This document shows, one piece after another, positions 36,701 to 48,550 of a DNA stretch of 64,000 bases. The stretch spans positions 14,645,501 through 14,709,500 of the forward strand of contig NC_092570.1 in the NCBI RefSeq assembly GCF_037975245.1. Reading direction: 5' to 3'. The translations under genes were made by a program, and so were the position numbers. The notes below the pieces were generated by a model. The model saw nothing but the letters and a program-made list of their open reading frames with translations. It was not told the origin of the DNA and made no database searches. The stretch's first letter is position 1. Every line of letters begins with the position of its first letter. The DNA comes from Apostichopus japonicus. Its lineage: Eukaryota > Echinodermata > Holothuroidea > Aspidochirotida > Stichopodidae.

Positions 36701-39700
36701 CACACTTTACTTTTTCCATTGCACCGCTAAAAATTTTCAGCACTTTGTGATTCCCTCTGGATTCTTCATCTTCATATAGACACTGTAAAGTATAGTACGA
36801 ATGCAATGGTCTTGAGAGCAGCTGCCAGGAGTTTATTTCAATCTCACTCTATTTCTTTTAGATGTTGCTATGGAAATCTATGGATTTTTCCAACCTCCCA
36901 CCAGTAGCAATGTATATGTACAACATACAGTGCTACTTTTCAGGGCAAATTGGTTGAGCAAAATCGTGATGGCAAGAATACCTTTTGATTAAATGGGAAA
37001 GTGAACTGACAGTATAGTAAGTAGTTCATTGGTGGCAAGCTCCCAGGTTACAATCGCTCTGAACTGGTGAAAGGTTACACTAAATCTGCTGAACAAATTG
37101 CTTATATTGCCTCCACCACCACCTGTCTCCCCAACATCAAATAAATGTCAATAGCTATGCCAAATATTTACATATGACAACAACTTTATCTGAAATCATT
37201 ATGCAGTATATCAAAGCCTGAAAAAAATGAGGTATGATGTCATATCTATAAATACTACTCCAGAATCTCTGTTACCACATAAAACTCTTGGAGAAGGAAG
37301 AATCCAAATACCAAATGGAAAAAGCCAACCTATGACAGATTGGTATTAAACTTGCAGGTCAAAGATTAAGGTCACAAATTGCTCAAAAAGTTTAGAATAG
37401 GCTCTTGCTTAAATAGTAAAACCAGACAACAGCATATGATAGTTTTGTTTTTAACATAATGGGACCTACCCATATGGTTGTAATATTTCCAGACCCCATA
37501 CCAGGCTTACTAACAATAATTGGTCTTCGTCATACTTGTTAAACAATTGAAGGCAATCCTACAAAAAGTTCTCTTGAAGCAACATGTACAATCTTTTGAC
37601 CAAATTATCACAGTAACCTTTAAAGGAGACACAAATGCAATCATCAATCATGGTCTATATGCCTCCCCATATAGCTCAGAGATACTTAAATCCTTTTGGG
37701 AGATTTTGCAGATTGAATGTTTCTCCCAAATAAAAGGAAAACAAAGCCAGAATGCAGAAATGCATTGTGGTTTAGATGATGTAACATGAATAGTTTTCAT
37801 CATGAATCTGACGTATTGTATAGTAAGGGTGTACAACATACTTGATCTTAGTAATACAGTGAAAAGCAGGGTGATGTGACATAATAAATTCACCATGACA
37901 CAGGCTGTCCTGATATGACCATTGACCTCAACAACAGGCTTCTTGATCTAAATGCGATACATCAACATACTAAATATGACAGCTGTCCTGTTGAAATGAC
38001 CTTTGACCTCCACAAAAAACAATAGGCTTCTTTTACTCAATGTGGTACTTCTTCACACCAAATATGAAATTTGTCCGACCTTACCTTCTTCAGATATCGT
38101 GCTTACAAGCTGGGCGTCACAAACCTGCACAAACACACCATCATGAATGCAATGGTAACGATGATCATCGAAACCAAAAAAGACAGATAACTTGATCATG
38201 TCTAAATATGACATCGAGCCACATCTGTTCCACTTTTCTCTAGAGGAGATGGGTTTCATAAATGCTGAATCTAAATATGGAACCTCTTAACATCACTTAA
38301 TGATGGCACTGGTTTCAGTGGCAACTCTGTTAAGAGTACTTAACACTACTAGAAAGGAAGTTCTTTGATGACAATAAAGTATGCTGCTCGTAGAAGGTTG
38401 AACATGTGATAATTCCTTGACTTTTACAATTAATGTGCCGGTATGGCAGTCCCAACTGCCTACTGTACACATGACATAGTAAAAACTTTCAATATTTTAT
38501 TTTGGGGGTTGCTGTTATTGCTTGCACTGGACTTTCTGGCATTTAAGCATCAGATCAGGAAGTCGAGAACAGAAAACTAACGAAGAGAAGAAACATCGCA
38601 TAAAAAGTAAAGGTTGGTTGAGTACCCTTTGCATTTGGTCACCAAGTCTCACAACTTAACGACATAGACTTCATACAATCAAAGCTATACATTTTCCACC
38701 AAATGCATGTTCATAGAGACAATTATCGCCATTCAAAACATTAAAATGTTGTCACAGACACTGTCCACATATTAAACAATAATCATACACATATATTGCT
38801 ATTGAAAAGAAATTTTCAATATCATCAGCTGCTGCGACCCAGAACCCCAGTACTTCAACTAAACGGATTAACCTGAATTCGTCCTTGAATTTAAGGAACA
38901 TCCAAAGAATTTCTGTTCATTTATTATTACTCACAAGGTTAAGAAATGATGAAACTAAACATACTCCTAGATTCCTCATGCTCCATGGATCGTCATGGGA
39001 GTTTAGAGTCAAACGCAATCGAAAAATGCAGAGCACTTTCGGTTCTTTCAATTTGAAAGACTAAATGCCCTTAAAAGGCACATCACTTTATGATATTCAT
39101 CCACTTATATCTAGCTTACACTACTCATACCAATTATGCTTCAGGACTATATTTATTCCTTTACAGGTCTTTATCCAAGGCAGTATAGTTGTCACTCTGA
39201 ACCCTTTCTCCTCCCACCCCCCCCTCCCCCAACCCCTTTCTATCATTTCTGGAAGTCAGGACTATCAGTTCTTATTATTCTTTATCAACAGTGCAACATT
39301 TTACTGCTGTTGGCAGAGCCAGTAAGAGGTTGTACTGAATGAATGCCATAGATCTGTATTGTAATACAGGTGGATCATACTGTACATGTGTAAAGCAGCA
39401 TGGTTTGGCCCTGTCTCTGGCACTTGATGGTCTATACTAGTGGCAACAATGCTTCATCGTGATGTTAATGGGGTAAACCTGTATAGGGCATCAACAGACC
39501 AGAGTTGTCTACTATTGACAAAGCCGTATAACTAACAATGCCACCATTAATCTCTATCTTTGCAAATACTTGAGCTCAATGAAAAGAACACAATGCATAC
39601 CATACCACAGCCTCAGCACTACAAGACCAAAGGGCCACTCTGCATAAGGGTTAGGAGTGATTGCCACACCACTACTCTTGGCTTAACTGCTTAGGATGGA

Positions 39701-42700
39701 AACTTTGATTATTTTATTGCATCTCTTTACAGTCATAAACTGAGTTCAAAGGTCTCACACACAGTGTGGTACAAATTGTTGGGACAGCAAGAAGTAGTAT
39801 TTGTGGGAGGGTAGAGGTTAAGCAGCAAGGACACTGATCTCAAGGATTAAATCCCTGTAACAGCAGCATTCAGGCTTTTACAGCATCACCACAGGCATGC
39901 TTATCAAAATTTTACAACATGGAAGTGTGTATTTAGTGAGAACGGGAGCTGCTTAATGAAACAAAGAAAAAACCCTGGGGTGATTAATAAAGAGAACTAT
40001 GACCCAATGACTTCTATATGCAGTGTAAATCATACCACTAATACCTTATAGACATCAGGTTGAAAGAGAAGATGAAGAAAGCTACTGTAGATCATTCACA
40101 CCCATCATGTACAGTCTACAGTACAGGTCTACTGTACAGATGCGGGAACTTAAGTTACTCTTAAGATTCTCTAAGCCTAATTGGGATATGAGTAAATGCT
40201 GTGGAGTGGTCATATCTTACCTTGAAAGCTACGACAAATGTTCTCAGTTTCAACACCATGGGGAATTTAACTTAACTATCATTCAGGACGCATGATGCAG
40301 ATCTATAAAATACTACATTTTAATGATTATAACATGATTATATGTTCCTGTTTGTTGGGAGAGGTGGGATGTTGCCTATGCAATTGTTGTTAGTGTAAAG
40401 TTTCTTCAGATTCATTTTCTTTCAATTTTTTTTCTCTCAAGGCATATATTTTACTTGTTCAGCCAGTCCTCTTGGCATTTTAAGTCCTATTTCCTTGCAC
40501 ACTGATATCTTATAGTATATCTAATGTACTTTGGCGATGAAACAAAGCTCTTAATGAATGAATGAATGAATTTAGGCTTGGGAAGACATCTAAAACTTTG
40601 GGAGTTCAGTACCTGCAGCCATACTGTACTCGTTTTGAACATACCTTGGCCATTTTTTTCGTATCAAATATGCATGGCAACCATCACCAACTAAACATAC
40701 TTAGTAACAGAATTGACTTTGCAGTGACTGCAGGGAGCACACTCATAATGCACAGTACATATGTACAGTAGACCTTGAGAAGAGCTCTGCTACCCTGCTT
40801 TTTCTACATCAACATATTGTTACCTGTAGAGACAAAATGAGTCATGACTGTGATTGGCTAGCTGCACTAGTACAATTACCCGTCAACGTTTAATAATGTA
40901 CTATCAGTTTCGTCCTAGTTTTAAGCAAAATTGTCAAATTCTAAAGTATGTTTGCAATGGCAATATATAATAAGAACAATAAGTGACAATTTAATAATGT
41001 CCACAAATCCTTCATCTTCCATCCAGTCTGAATAATTAATAGCCTGATATCTTCTCGTACCTTGAGCAGACACTCACATGGTATCTCTCTGTCTCTCTCT
41101 CTGTCTCTCTATAGAATTCCTAACTAGACAGATTGGTGATAAAATGACACCAGTTGTAATCAGGTATTATAACACCTGATGAAATCCAATATATATCCAT
41201 AGAACACTTTCATCAGGGTCTGTCAACTTTTTTCTTGTGTGTTCACTACTAACATCGATAGGTTGTTTTCTTCCTGAATCTCTTAAACCTTTACTGTTAA
41301 TTAGATTCTCTACTGCAGCTTTCAGAAGCTAGTCACAGTCCTTTTTAAGCTATAAAACACTTTTCCATTGGAGTGCTTAATGAAACTGGCTAACTGCTAC
41401 TCCTGAAACTTGCCTTATCATAGCATTAACTCCTAATATAACCAAAGTTATGTGAGACTGGTAGAAATGGCCCCAATTGAAATAACAGTTAAAACTCTTT
41501 TTTCAAGTGAATTGTTTGTTTTTTATTTACACCTTCCACTTTCCATTCCAGTCTTATTCAGTGGAGTTATATAGTGTGGATGTATAAGTAATTCGTTTTA
41601 AGCCTAGAAGCAGTTATAGAAATTATAAGCCAGTTCAGGACTGAAGCTTGTATCCTATTATTTGTAATTTACAACATGGGCTCATTAAAGTGAGCAAATG
41701 CTAGGCCTTTTAGGGGCTTGGTCTTGTGTCGTCGAGATCAACACGTAATATTTTCTACATCATTTAATGGGTTAAAAAAAATCAGTTTGCAAAAAGTGCA
41801 GTATATTTATGCTTGCAACTTCTGTCTGGGCACTGGTTTTACTTTATGTTGATTTCCGACATTCACAGCATATTCACAGCCTATAAGTTGTATGCCATAA
41901 CAGTAGTGTGCATTGCATGATGCAAATATAAATTAAAGAAAGGTTTCGTCATTTGATTTTTCATGCACATAATATGGTTATCACTATATGCTTCAGTTGC
42001 ACACAAGCCGATGTGTTGTCAGGGTTCATTACAACTTAGTACTATGTGTTCTTGTAGAGGTGCTTTGAAGTGCATGTTTTCATGGACTGCAGGGACGCAA
42101 GTTTTTCTAAGCAGATGCAATCATATTTGAGACGTTGCACCCTTTGGATGCAACTTTTAAGATCCTAATAACAATACTGGAATTGAAGAAATCCATTGTG
42201 ACACAAAAGTAACATACAGTACAGTCCATTTTCGCTTTTGAACAGGCTTACTTGATGTGGAGTTAGACTACAAATTATGTGTTCATCCTGTTTCTTCTAT
42301 ATTAACATACATTGTTGAGTAGTAACATTTCATTATCAAAGCAACATTTGCAGAATAACATTACAACTAGCATGCAATTTAGTAAAAGTCCAGGCTTGTG
42401 AGAAGAAATAGAATGTTTCAGTAGTATGCCAGTAGTATACAAGTAACTATATACTTGACATTTTACATAGAGATATCTTTTTATCAGTAGATCTATTGTC
42501 CTTGATGTAACAAAACATTTGTCATCACTAGCGAAGAATTACACATTTTATAAATCCGTTTTTACTGATATTCCAATCGGGCCGTTTCTACCAAAAATCT
42601 GACTGAAAACAGAGTAAACCTTGTTTTGCTACCAAACATACATAAAACCTACTACCCATGTAGAATTTAGCTTCACAGACCACTTTCCAAATTTTCACTA

Positions 42701-44426
42701 GTCCTCGTGATGAACGGACCCCTTCCTAAGTTCTGATGAGCTACTAAACCTTAAGGAAATTTTTGTTCTTCCCATCGTGACTGAAAACCACTAATTGATA
42801 AAAAAGAATTTCCTATCTGACACCCAGTCCACTTAAGTCATTTTATAATATTAGTTGAACAAAAAGTACAGGGAAAGCGACCTTTCCTGTGTAGACTTCA
42901 TGTGGTAGGCGTGAAACACGCACGCATGACAGGATGCTTTCATTATTACTCAGCTAAGAGCACAGGTTATTCCGGGTTATATCTCACAACTGACCAAAGC
43001 CAATGATGGAATGGAAAATTTTGTACAGCTAAGGGATGCTAGATGAAATGAGGAGCAATCACACAAAATCAGGGATTGAAGGCCTTTCCATTATAATTTT
43101 TTTTTAATATATTTTAAACTATGCAACCTCCCAATTGCTCAATTTGCATCAATCCAAACACAGTAACTGATGTACCAGGTTCGTAGCTAAACCACAATGT
43201 TGGCATTGAAATCGTACATTCCCCTCCTCCCTCCCCCCATAAAGTTTAACAGCCCATAGTGGGTTATTCTTGCTTCCAGTTTTTGCTAACATTTTCCCAG
43301 GCTGACCAAACTATAATAAGTTGCAGCCACTATAAATACCTTCTGCATACACTTGAGTAGTTTATATTGAACATGTTGATGACTTTCTCATTTGAGATGA
43401 AACTCGGGCGGGGGGGCGGGGGGAGGGCTAAGCATACAATTGTAAACGTTTGTCTTTCTGTTCGGTATGAACATCACATCGGTCTCTACTGCGACACCAT
43501 TTATTCATAATAGGCCTATGTAATTTTGCAATGTTCTTATCGCTACTATGTTGCAAAATACAATTTTACCTGTCCTTTACAAAAGAAAATCACACCTGTT
43601 CAACAAAAAAAAATTTCTACTTCAATACATAAAAGACCTGTTGACCTAGCATATACAACGTTTTGGTACTCATTTTTGTTACTCTCTTTTTGTTACTCAT
43701 TTCTGTTCAGCTCATGTTGAAAACCAGCTCAAAAGTATTTTACAAATTACATATAGCCTAATGCCTAAAATTATGAACATCCCATTCAACACTGGTATGA
43801 TGCCTATTGTGAGATAGGAATAGCTTAAGCTTACAAAGTTACATAGAGCATAGCCTAGACTAGAGGTAAGATAAAGATTTTAAGAACACTAGGCTAAATC
43901 AAATCCTAAAATTGCTATGCTAATCGGGGCCAAAGGTATTATGAAAAGTGGGTCAAGCATAGGCTTGCTACAAATTCCAACATAGGAACGCTACAAATAT
44001 TATTTATAGGCTAGACCCTAACTTAGGCCTAGTTACTGTTGCCATGTTGGTTAGCCATTTCCTAGTAAAATTTAGGCTAGACTAGCCTAACAACTTTATT
44101 AGATGAAGAGTTCAAGACTAGCCACAATTTACTGCTATCTCGGTTGGTATCTTGACACTGGCCTAACTTTGTCAAGGTCAGCCACATATGACCCCTTATT
44201 ATATTAGTACTTATGCTATAGGCCATAACTTAGTAGCCTAACTTGGCCTAGGCTAGGCCTGAGAGGTTGAACTTAACACAACGTTAGGTTGAAACAGTTA
44301 CTTACCCCATGCTTTTCCATTTCTTCCCATTACAGTACCAGCTTCCTTATTGTACATAAATTTCTTAAAGCCAGCCCATTTTAATCCAGCCTTCTGGCCA
44401 AAAGTCAGTTCATCTTCGCCACCCAT
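18521..44426 (-). CDS. ATP1B1: Na+/K+-ATPase beta subunit (six coding exons)
   Basis: The beta subunit is a type II glycoprotein that folds and delivers the catalytic alpha subunit to the plasma membrane and tunes K+ occlusion. Coding exons on the minus strand: 44426-44306, 27374-27246, 21531-21418, 20845-20676, 19514-19440 and 18796-18521. All are GT-AG and in frame, giving 294 aa (vertebrate beta1 about 303). Residues 1-42 are cytosolic, with KKFMYNKEAGTVMGR matching the family. About 43-66 form the single membrane segment (FYTIFYLCLAAFWAAMLAVF). The ectodomain has six cysteines suited to the three family disulfides: 134/147, 158/171 and 200/262. It also has an N-glycosylation site N192-A-T and the FGHYPYK motif. 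Orthology to a particular vertebrate beta paralogue cannot be decided, so the symbol is family-level. Intron 1 spans 16.9 kb. Confidence 0.95.
19186..19340. repeat. Minisatellite of ACACCGTGTATAGTGTGA type
   Basis: Imperfect 18-24-bp units in ATPase beta intron 5, between exons 5 and 6. The translated frame is repetitive (FTLYTV), not a protein. Confidence 0.85.
19440..19514 (-). CDS. ATP1B1: ATPase beta coding exon 5
   Basis: Exactly 25 codons, phase 0 on both sides. VWGWIPEPY carries the family's W-P pattern, followed by the N192-A-T glycosylation site and C200. Confidence 0.94.
19571..19685. repeat. 33-bp tandem repeat interrupted by a LINE fragment
   Basis: About three and a half copies of a 33-bp unit containing TTTGAATATTCAATTAGCAT, in ATPase beta intron 4. 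A further copy resumes at 20327-20361 on the far side of the LINE fragment, so the LINE landed inside the array. Confidence 0.85.
19682..20008 (+). pseudogene. 5'-truncated LINE, C-terminal end of the reverse transcriptase ORF
   Basis: The frame reads HDLHWLKIKERVYFN, then LGPKYIHDIL, YGYRSFAKAGPKLGNKLPDS and FKRQLKHYLF. This is the well-known C-terminal tail after the RT domain in CR1/jockey-type non-LTR retrotransposons (LHWLP..R, YG.R.F..A.PK.WN.LP, FK..LK.YLF). One in-frame TGA (19760-19762) breaks it, so it is dead. About 310 bp of 3' UTR follows, up to the resumed 33-bp repeat near 20327. It lies antisense to the host intron. Confidence 0.82.
20676..20845 (-). CDS. ATP1B1: ATPase beta coding exon 4
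   Basis: It carries four of the six ectodomain cysteines (LQSCPDT, RFCKYDR, ENCKPPHFGY, MPCIYVNLNK). GMPCIYVNLNK corresponds to the family's G-.PC...KLN block. Donor AAG|GTAAC. Confidence 0.96.
21418..21531 (-). CDS. ATP1B1: ATPase beta coding exon 3
   Basis: The acceptor CCTACAG precedes TCGCTGCATTTGC and the donor is GACG|GTAAGT. It encodes AFKYEQIKYTLPWDKDS and similar membrane-proximal ectodomain. Confidence 0.93.
21969..23070. mobile_element. hAT-like non-autonomous element with GTTTCTTCC arrays
   Basis: The 1102-bp element has a perfect 8-bp target duplication CCACAATC (21961-21968 and 23071-23078). It begins CAGGGTTCGCAGGTTTCTTC and ends in the inverse GAAGAAACCGAACCCTG. Subterminal arrays of GTTTCTTCC and GGAAGAAAC at both ends can fold on themselves, and a small palindrome (CCGCGG...CCGCGG) sits near 22005. 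No transposase frame was found. It lies in ATPase beta intron 2. Confidence 0.9.
24786..25125. repeat. 188-bp diverged tandem duplication
   Basis: The units start at TTTTAACCTTTCC (24786 and 24974) and share ATGACACAAGGAT, CACGCATGGAAGAGTTTTCA and TTATGTAACAATACTC. Scattered substitutions and small indels show age. Confidence 0.75.
26585..27070. repeat. Minisatellite with units of about 120 bp
   Basis: Four to five units share CCAGTGGTAAAGCCTGTGTG, GGCTAGTGCT, CATCCCCTAA and CAAGGTA. The middle units are nearly identical and the outer ones diverged. It is intronic, about 175 bp downstream of ATPase beta exon 2 in the transcript sense. A poly-G run (27108-27119) follows. Confidence 0.85.
27246..27374 (-). 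CDS. ATP1B1: ATPase beta coding exon 2 (membrane segment)
   Basis: It encodes AQLLGFYTIFYLCLAAF and WAAMLAVFLQTID, the single transmembrane helix, then SSRPTW. Acceptor CTTTCAG, donor CCAG|GTGAG. Confidence 0.95.
27375..44305. other. ATPase beta intron 1 (16.9 kb), no other gene seen
   Basis: Long AT-rich intron with simple tracts: (TG)n near 30910, (AT)n near 32850, C-runs near 33610 and 39220, TCTCTCTG repeats near 41085-41110, and a diverged 90-bp tandem pair at 37900-38080. All frames are short, unsupported by splice signals or domains, and often overlap on the opposite strand. Small exons or regulatory RNAs cannot be ruled out by eye. Confidence 0.45.
44306..44426 (-). CDS. ATP1B1: ATPase beta coding exon 1
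   Basis: It starts at ATG 44426 in a good context (AACATCATGGG) and encodes the cytosolic tail MGGEDELTFG through GRNGKAW. Donor TGGG|GTAAG. An upstream in-frame ATG exists, but the extra residues look non-conserved, so I prefer this start. Confidence 0.88.
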
Positions 44427-44529
44427 GATGTTATTATGGACACAACTGTAGTCTGCAGTTCTACAATTTTCGTCTCTCTTGACGCTGCTTAACACGCTAG
44501 TGCTGGTCGCTGTACGTGCTCCGTTGAAC

Positions 44530-44538
44530 GATATATAG
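44530..44538 (-). promoter_or_regulatory. Candidate TATA box of the ATPase beta gene
   Basis: CTATATATC on the minus strand, about 105 bases upstream of the ATG. Position and orientation fit a core promoter with a short 5' UTR, but there is no independent support for the start site. Confidence 0.35.
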
Positions 44539-45344
44539 ACGAGTACTAACCGATGTACTGTGCATGTGCACAGGTATGGTAGGATGTAGGCGGTCCAAGA
44601 TTAACGTATAGGATATGACTAAGCGTAGTAGGCCAACAGTGTAATAGTCAATATACGGTTTACTACACAGCCGCATATTATGTGCTACGGTGTGCACACA
44701 GCATAATACACACACATCTGAGGATGCGTGCGTAAGACGTCAATATGCATATTCATTAATAAACATTTTCTTTCATATCTTAAACACCAAAACACATTTT
44801 TTATTTGCTTTTCCGTACTAATAGCATTTCATAATCACATGATTGACATTAAAATAAGCACAATTTTTACTTTTAACTGGATTATGTTGTAATAATAAGG
44901 ACAAACAAGAAAAGAACACCTTTTGAATATGCATTATGGAAAAATACAAGAACTTTTTCAACAAAGCGGGAACGGCTAGGCAATCTCGATTCTATTTAAA
45001 GAAATGATGCAAAGTAGGTGGGGTTGTTCGTCTCATTAAAACCAAGGAAACGCAAGAAACATTTGCAGGGAAGCGATCGAAACGGCGAGGAATCTCCATT
45101 TAGCAGTGGAGGGAGACCCCTCCCCATCTTGCCGCTCACTTAAACACATTGAATTGGCAAATAAGAAATGGTGAGAAAGGCCCCCAAGTAGCTAATTCAT
45201 GTAATTAACAACCGTTCTCGTCTATCTACGTTGTCATTCCAAATATTACAGGTTCTGAGTTGCATAGTTATAGTTACTGACTACTAATGCAAAACCATAA
45301 CAGTTCGACCCTTAGCGAATTATCAATTTCACAAAAAACCCTTA
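44539..45344. other. Intergenic upstream of the ATPase beta gene
   Basis: Probable promoter region with no further recognisable element. AT-rich beyond about 44.75 kb. Confidence 0.45.
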
Positions 45345-46177
45345 TGCCTGCGTCACACTGTCCCGAAATTGACACCAGATGGACACACTATAAAGAAAAT
45401 GTTCAAATTCGGCTCTGCTACACCGGCAGCAATTAATTCGTGAGCGGTGGCAAAATCTTTGGCATGCCAAGAAATTGGCGGAAGACCTTGCGAAGGTTCA
45501 TTATCGTGTTGAATTCGTGTGTCCATTTTGCCCTTCGTAAGGCCATCGTGAGGGCATCTTGTCAAATCGTGTCATCTTCGTTTTTACTTCGTGTGATCAT
45601 CGGTGCCATCGGGCATTTTCGCCTCATGAAGCAATACGAAGGACACAAGAATTGCTGCCCGATTGTATTAGGAAGGCAACACGACTACGTGAAGCCCTCG
45701 CAATGCGGTCGTGTAGCCATCGTATTATAGTACAATGACATCGAGATGGGACCACGGTGTCGGCGAAGCCTACAGCCAAATTTGAGTACCTCAAGCGTTC
45801 CCGGGTGTCATGGTAACGTGGACATATAAAGGCCAGCCTCAGAGCATCTTCCTATAGGTCAGCCCTGAGCAACTCTACAGAGCAGAGGCGTGTGTAACTC
45901 CCAAAGCTGCAATCACAATCAATCACAATTCAGTACGTAATGGTAGACTTTGGTGATAAGACAACCAGGAAATAGAAGGCAGCAGCATTGCTTCTTTTGA
46001 TGCACCTCAGAGAAAATGATGAGCAACTCTTACAGGCCCAGCACCTCCCCAGCACTGCCTCCGCAACTTCGGCTGTTGATTGCGGATTGCCTGTTGACCA
46101 AGTTCGGGGCCATCTTCGTGCGAAATTCAAAATTCCATATTCGTATGGCCATCTGGTGTCAATTTTGGGACAGTGTG
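45345..46177. mobile_element. DNA element with 29-bp inverted ends, right end truncated
   Basis: Left end TGCGTCACACTGTCCC... at 45347, reading on through GAAATTGACACCAGATGG to about 45382. The inverse CCATCTGGTGTCAATTTTGG, continuing GACAGTGTG, is at 46149-46177, with one mismatch over 29 bp. The interior is unusually GC-balanced with many TCGTG/CACGA words and no intact transposase. The outer bases of the right terminus (the complement of TGCG...) are missing because the G-rich repeat begins there. The superfamily is undetermined; a PIF/Harbinger-type origin is possible. Confidence 0.65.
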
Positions 46178-46497
46178 CGGGGGGGGGGGGGGGATGAAGA
46201 CTGATGGCCGGCCTGGGGGAGGGGGTCTCCCCTCCCCCTTTGGAATTTTTTTGCATTTCCAGGTGGCCTCAGATGCAATTTGGTGCAATATAGCACACTT
46301 CAACACCCACTCCATTTTTTAAATAATTTTGCATTTTCACCTGGCCTTAGATGCAATTTGGTGCTCCAAATGAGATTTTTTTCTCATTTGGAAATGAAAA
46401 AGGTGTTTTCTGACTTGCGGAGCGAGGGGGCGGAATGATACCTCCGCCCCCCATATTTTTCACTGGGGGCTTGCGCCCCCCGGTTCCTACGCCCTTG
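46178..46497. mobile_element. G-rich repeat, copy 1 (truncated left end)
   Basis: About 320 bp closely similar to 47124-47480: poly-G, then GAAGACTGATGGCCGGCCTG, CATTTCCAGGTGGCCTCAG, CACCTGGCCTTAGATGCAAT and the terminus CCGGTTCCTACGCCCTTG. The left terminus seen in copy 2 is absent and the sequence is joined directly to the preceding element. No 8-bp duplication is found. Confidence 0.7.
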
Positions 46498-47123
46498 ATT
46501 TTTACCCTAGGATATATCATCGTTCCACCAAGTCTAATATCTACGATTTGTTTGAAACTGATATTAGACTGGTTTCGGAGACAAGACTGAATACTAACAA
46601 TAAGTAGTCTATGCAAATTTACACTATTAATAAGCTAAGAAGTATTAGCCTGGAATTCGAAGTTGGTTGTAACTGTTTTGGTACACATCGACGCTGGCAC
46701 AGATGGGGGTGGTTGGGGGGGTATAGCATTTGGGTGGGCACACACCCCCTATCCCCATGCATAGCGACAGCATGTATAAACAGATTTTAGCTGAATGCTG
46801 AAGGATTTCCAAATCATCACAACTTACATATTTCTCAATCACAGTACGGATTGTCATGAACCATCAACAGTGTTATTTCTCGTCAGCCAATGGGAGAGGG
46901 GTTCATAACATTGGCCACGACTTACTGGTTCTAAACAATTTATTGCAATATGGAGGATTAGACAGTTGGGAAGATATAAAGAAAAAGGAAAATATATCAT
47001 AAATGCTTTGTATTTTCATTTGTTAGAAAATTTGCTAATGACCAGTTGGAACTACAATTTACTCCACCTTCAGCTTTCAAGTAACTTCACTAATTTTAAT
47101 AATTGATTTAACATCAATTGAAA
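46498..47123. other. Spacer between the two G-rich repeats
   Basis: AT-rich with a short G/C patch near 46710-46750. No gene is seen. Confidence 0.4.
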
Positions 47124-47480
47124 CAGTGCCGTAGGAAGGTACTTTTGAGTGCGGGGGGGGGGCTGAAGACTGATGGCCGGCCTGGGGGAGGGGTCTAAGG
47201 GGAGGGGGTGGCCCCCTCCCCTTTGATTTTTTTTGCATTTCCAGGTGGCCTCAGGTGCGATATAGCACACTTCAACACCCACTCCATTTTGTAAATAATT
47301 TTGCATTTTCACCTGGCCTTAGATGCAATTTGGTGCTCCAAATGAGATTTTTTTCTGATTTGGAAATGAAAAAGGGGTTTTCTGACTTGCTGAGCGGGGG
47401 GGGGGGGGCGGAATGATACTTCTGCCCCCCCATAATTTTCACTGGGGGGCTGGCGCCCCCCCCCGGATCCTACGCCCTTG
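47124..47480. mobile_element. G-rich hAT-like MITE, copy 2 (intact)
   Basis: 357 bp flanked by the exact 8-bp duplication AATTGAAA (47116-47123 and 47481-47488). Ends CAGTGCCGTAGGAAGGTAC and, inverted, GGATCCTACGCCCTTG are imperfect inverted termini. Internal poly-G and poly-C tracts lie near opposite ends and could pair. Non-coding; the frames here are proline/glycine artefacts. Confidence 0.82.
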
Positions 47481-47488
47481 AATTGAAA

Positions 47489-48325
47489 TATGAAAATATT
47501 CATTATATCTGCATGATATAAACTGGATCTTAACCAAGTACTTACATAAAGCTTCATGACTGGCATACTTCTGAAAATAAACTATACAAACACCCCCACC
47601 CCATCTCACCCACCCTCCCCCTCCAATAAAACAAAATCATAATAATAGTTCTATGAGTCATATTTATTTTTAAGGTGCATATCTTCTTTGAAACATATAT
47701 CTTGACATTATGAATTTGCAATTTATTTTAATTTCAATGGTTCAATACACATAGAAAAGTGACCATATCTTTAGTGGCCTTTATTTCAATATCAGTTCCC
47801 AGAGACTTCAATTGTTTACATCCTGGGATAAGGAAAAAGAATTAATTGAATGTGTTAACATTTTGGAGTAATTCTAGGTCACATTGAGTATATGTTTCTT
47901 ATCTGTAAGTTACTGCAACATAGGCAGAGTACCACCCGTGGACACTTAAGTCACAAGTTATGAAATTTGTGCAAAAAGACGTTTCAAGCTTTCCAAAAAC
48001 ATACACACTGGCACGCAAAACAAAACCAACACACCCACTTCACGATATAGAAGTGAAACCATGTATACAATGTCAAGGTGGCAAAAAAAAAACGCTAATT
48101 ATTCCAAATGTATACCTTATCATATTAATTATAATTAACTCCATACACATTGTCCCTAATTGCCTTTTTAATTACATGTCTATTTTTCTCCTGTAAGAAG
48201 CAAGGCAACATAAAGTGTACACAACAGAGAACATAAACAGTTGCAAGTTTGTGACATCTTTCTCTGCAGAGATAATACAGTGATTTGAATTCAGGAAAAA
48301 TCACTGATAATGACTCTACTGGATA
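47489..48325. other. Intergenic, no gene seen
   Basis: AT-rich sequence with a C-rich patch at 47589-47625. A 78-codon + strand frame (47960-48196) has no domain. Confidence 0.4.
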
Positions 48326-48550
48326 TTAAAGGGTGTGAAGACTCGCGCAAAATGAAACGTCTAATGTCGGTAATTTGACCTAGTTTCGAATGAGGTGTAT
48401 TAGAAGTGTTAAACACCACCATCGATCCCAGAAAATACACACACAGCTTGCTACCGTCGGTAATTAGACACTAGTGTACAGTCAGTACATACAGCTGCGG
48501 TCAATACCCACAGCACAGAATACAAACGCTACAGCGATGGACATCTCAGG
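48326..48550 (+). repeat. TTAA-starting interspersed repeat, copy 1
   Basis: It starts TTAAAGGGTGTGAAGACTCG and shares over 200 bp with 61164-61380, including GACCTAGTTTCG, ACCACCATCGATCCCAGAAA and TAATTAGACACTAGTGTACA. TTAA at the start suggests a Kolobok or piggyBac-type target, but no matching right end was found. Confidence 0.65.

Noticed and set aside
45930-46256. Proline-rich minus-strand frames across the 46-kb block
   Set aside because: They arise from poly-G/poly-C tracts of the G-rich repeat joined to the adjacent element.
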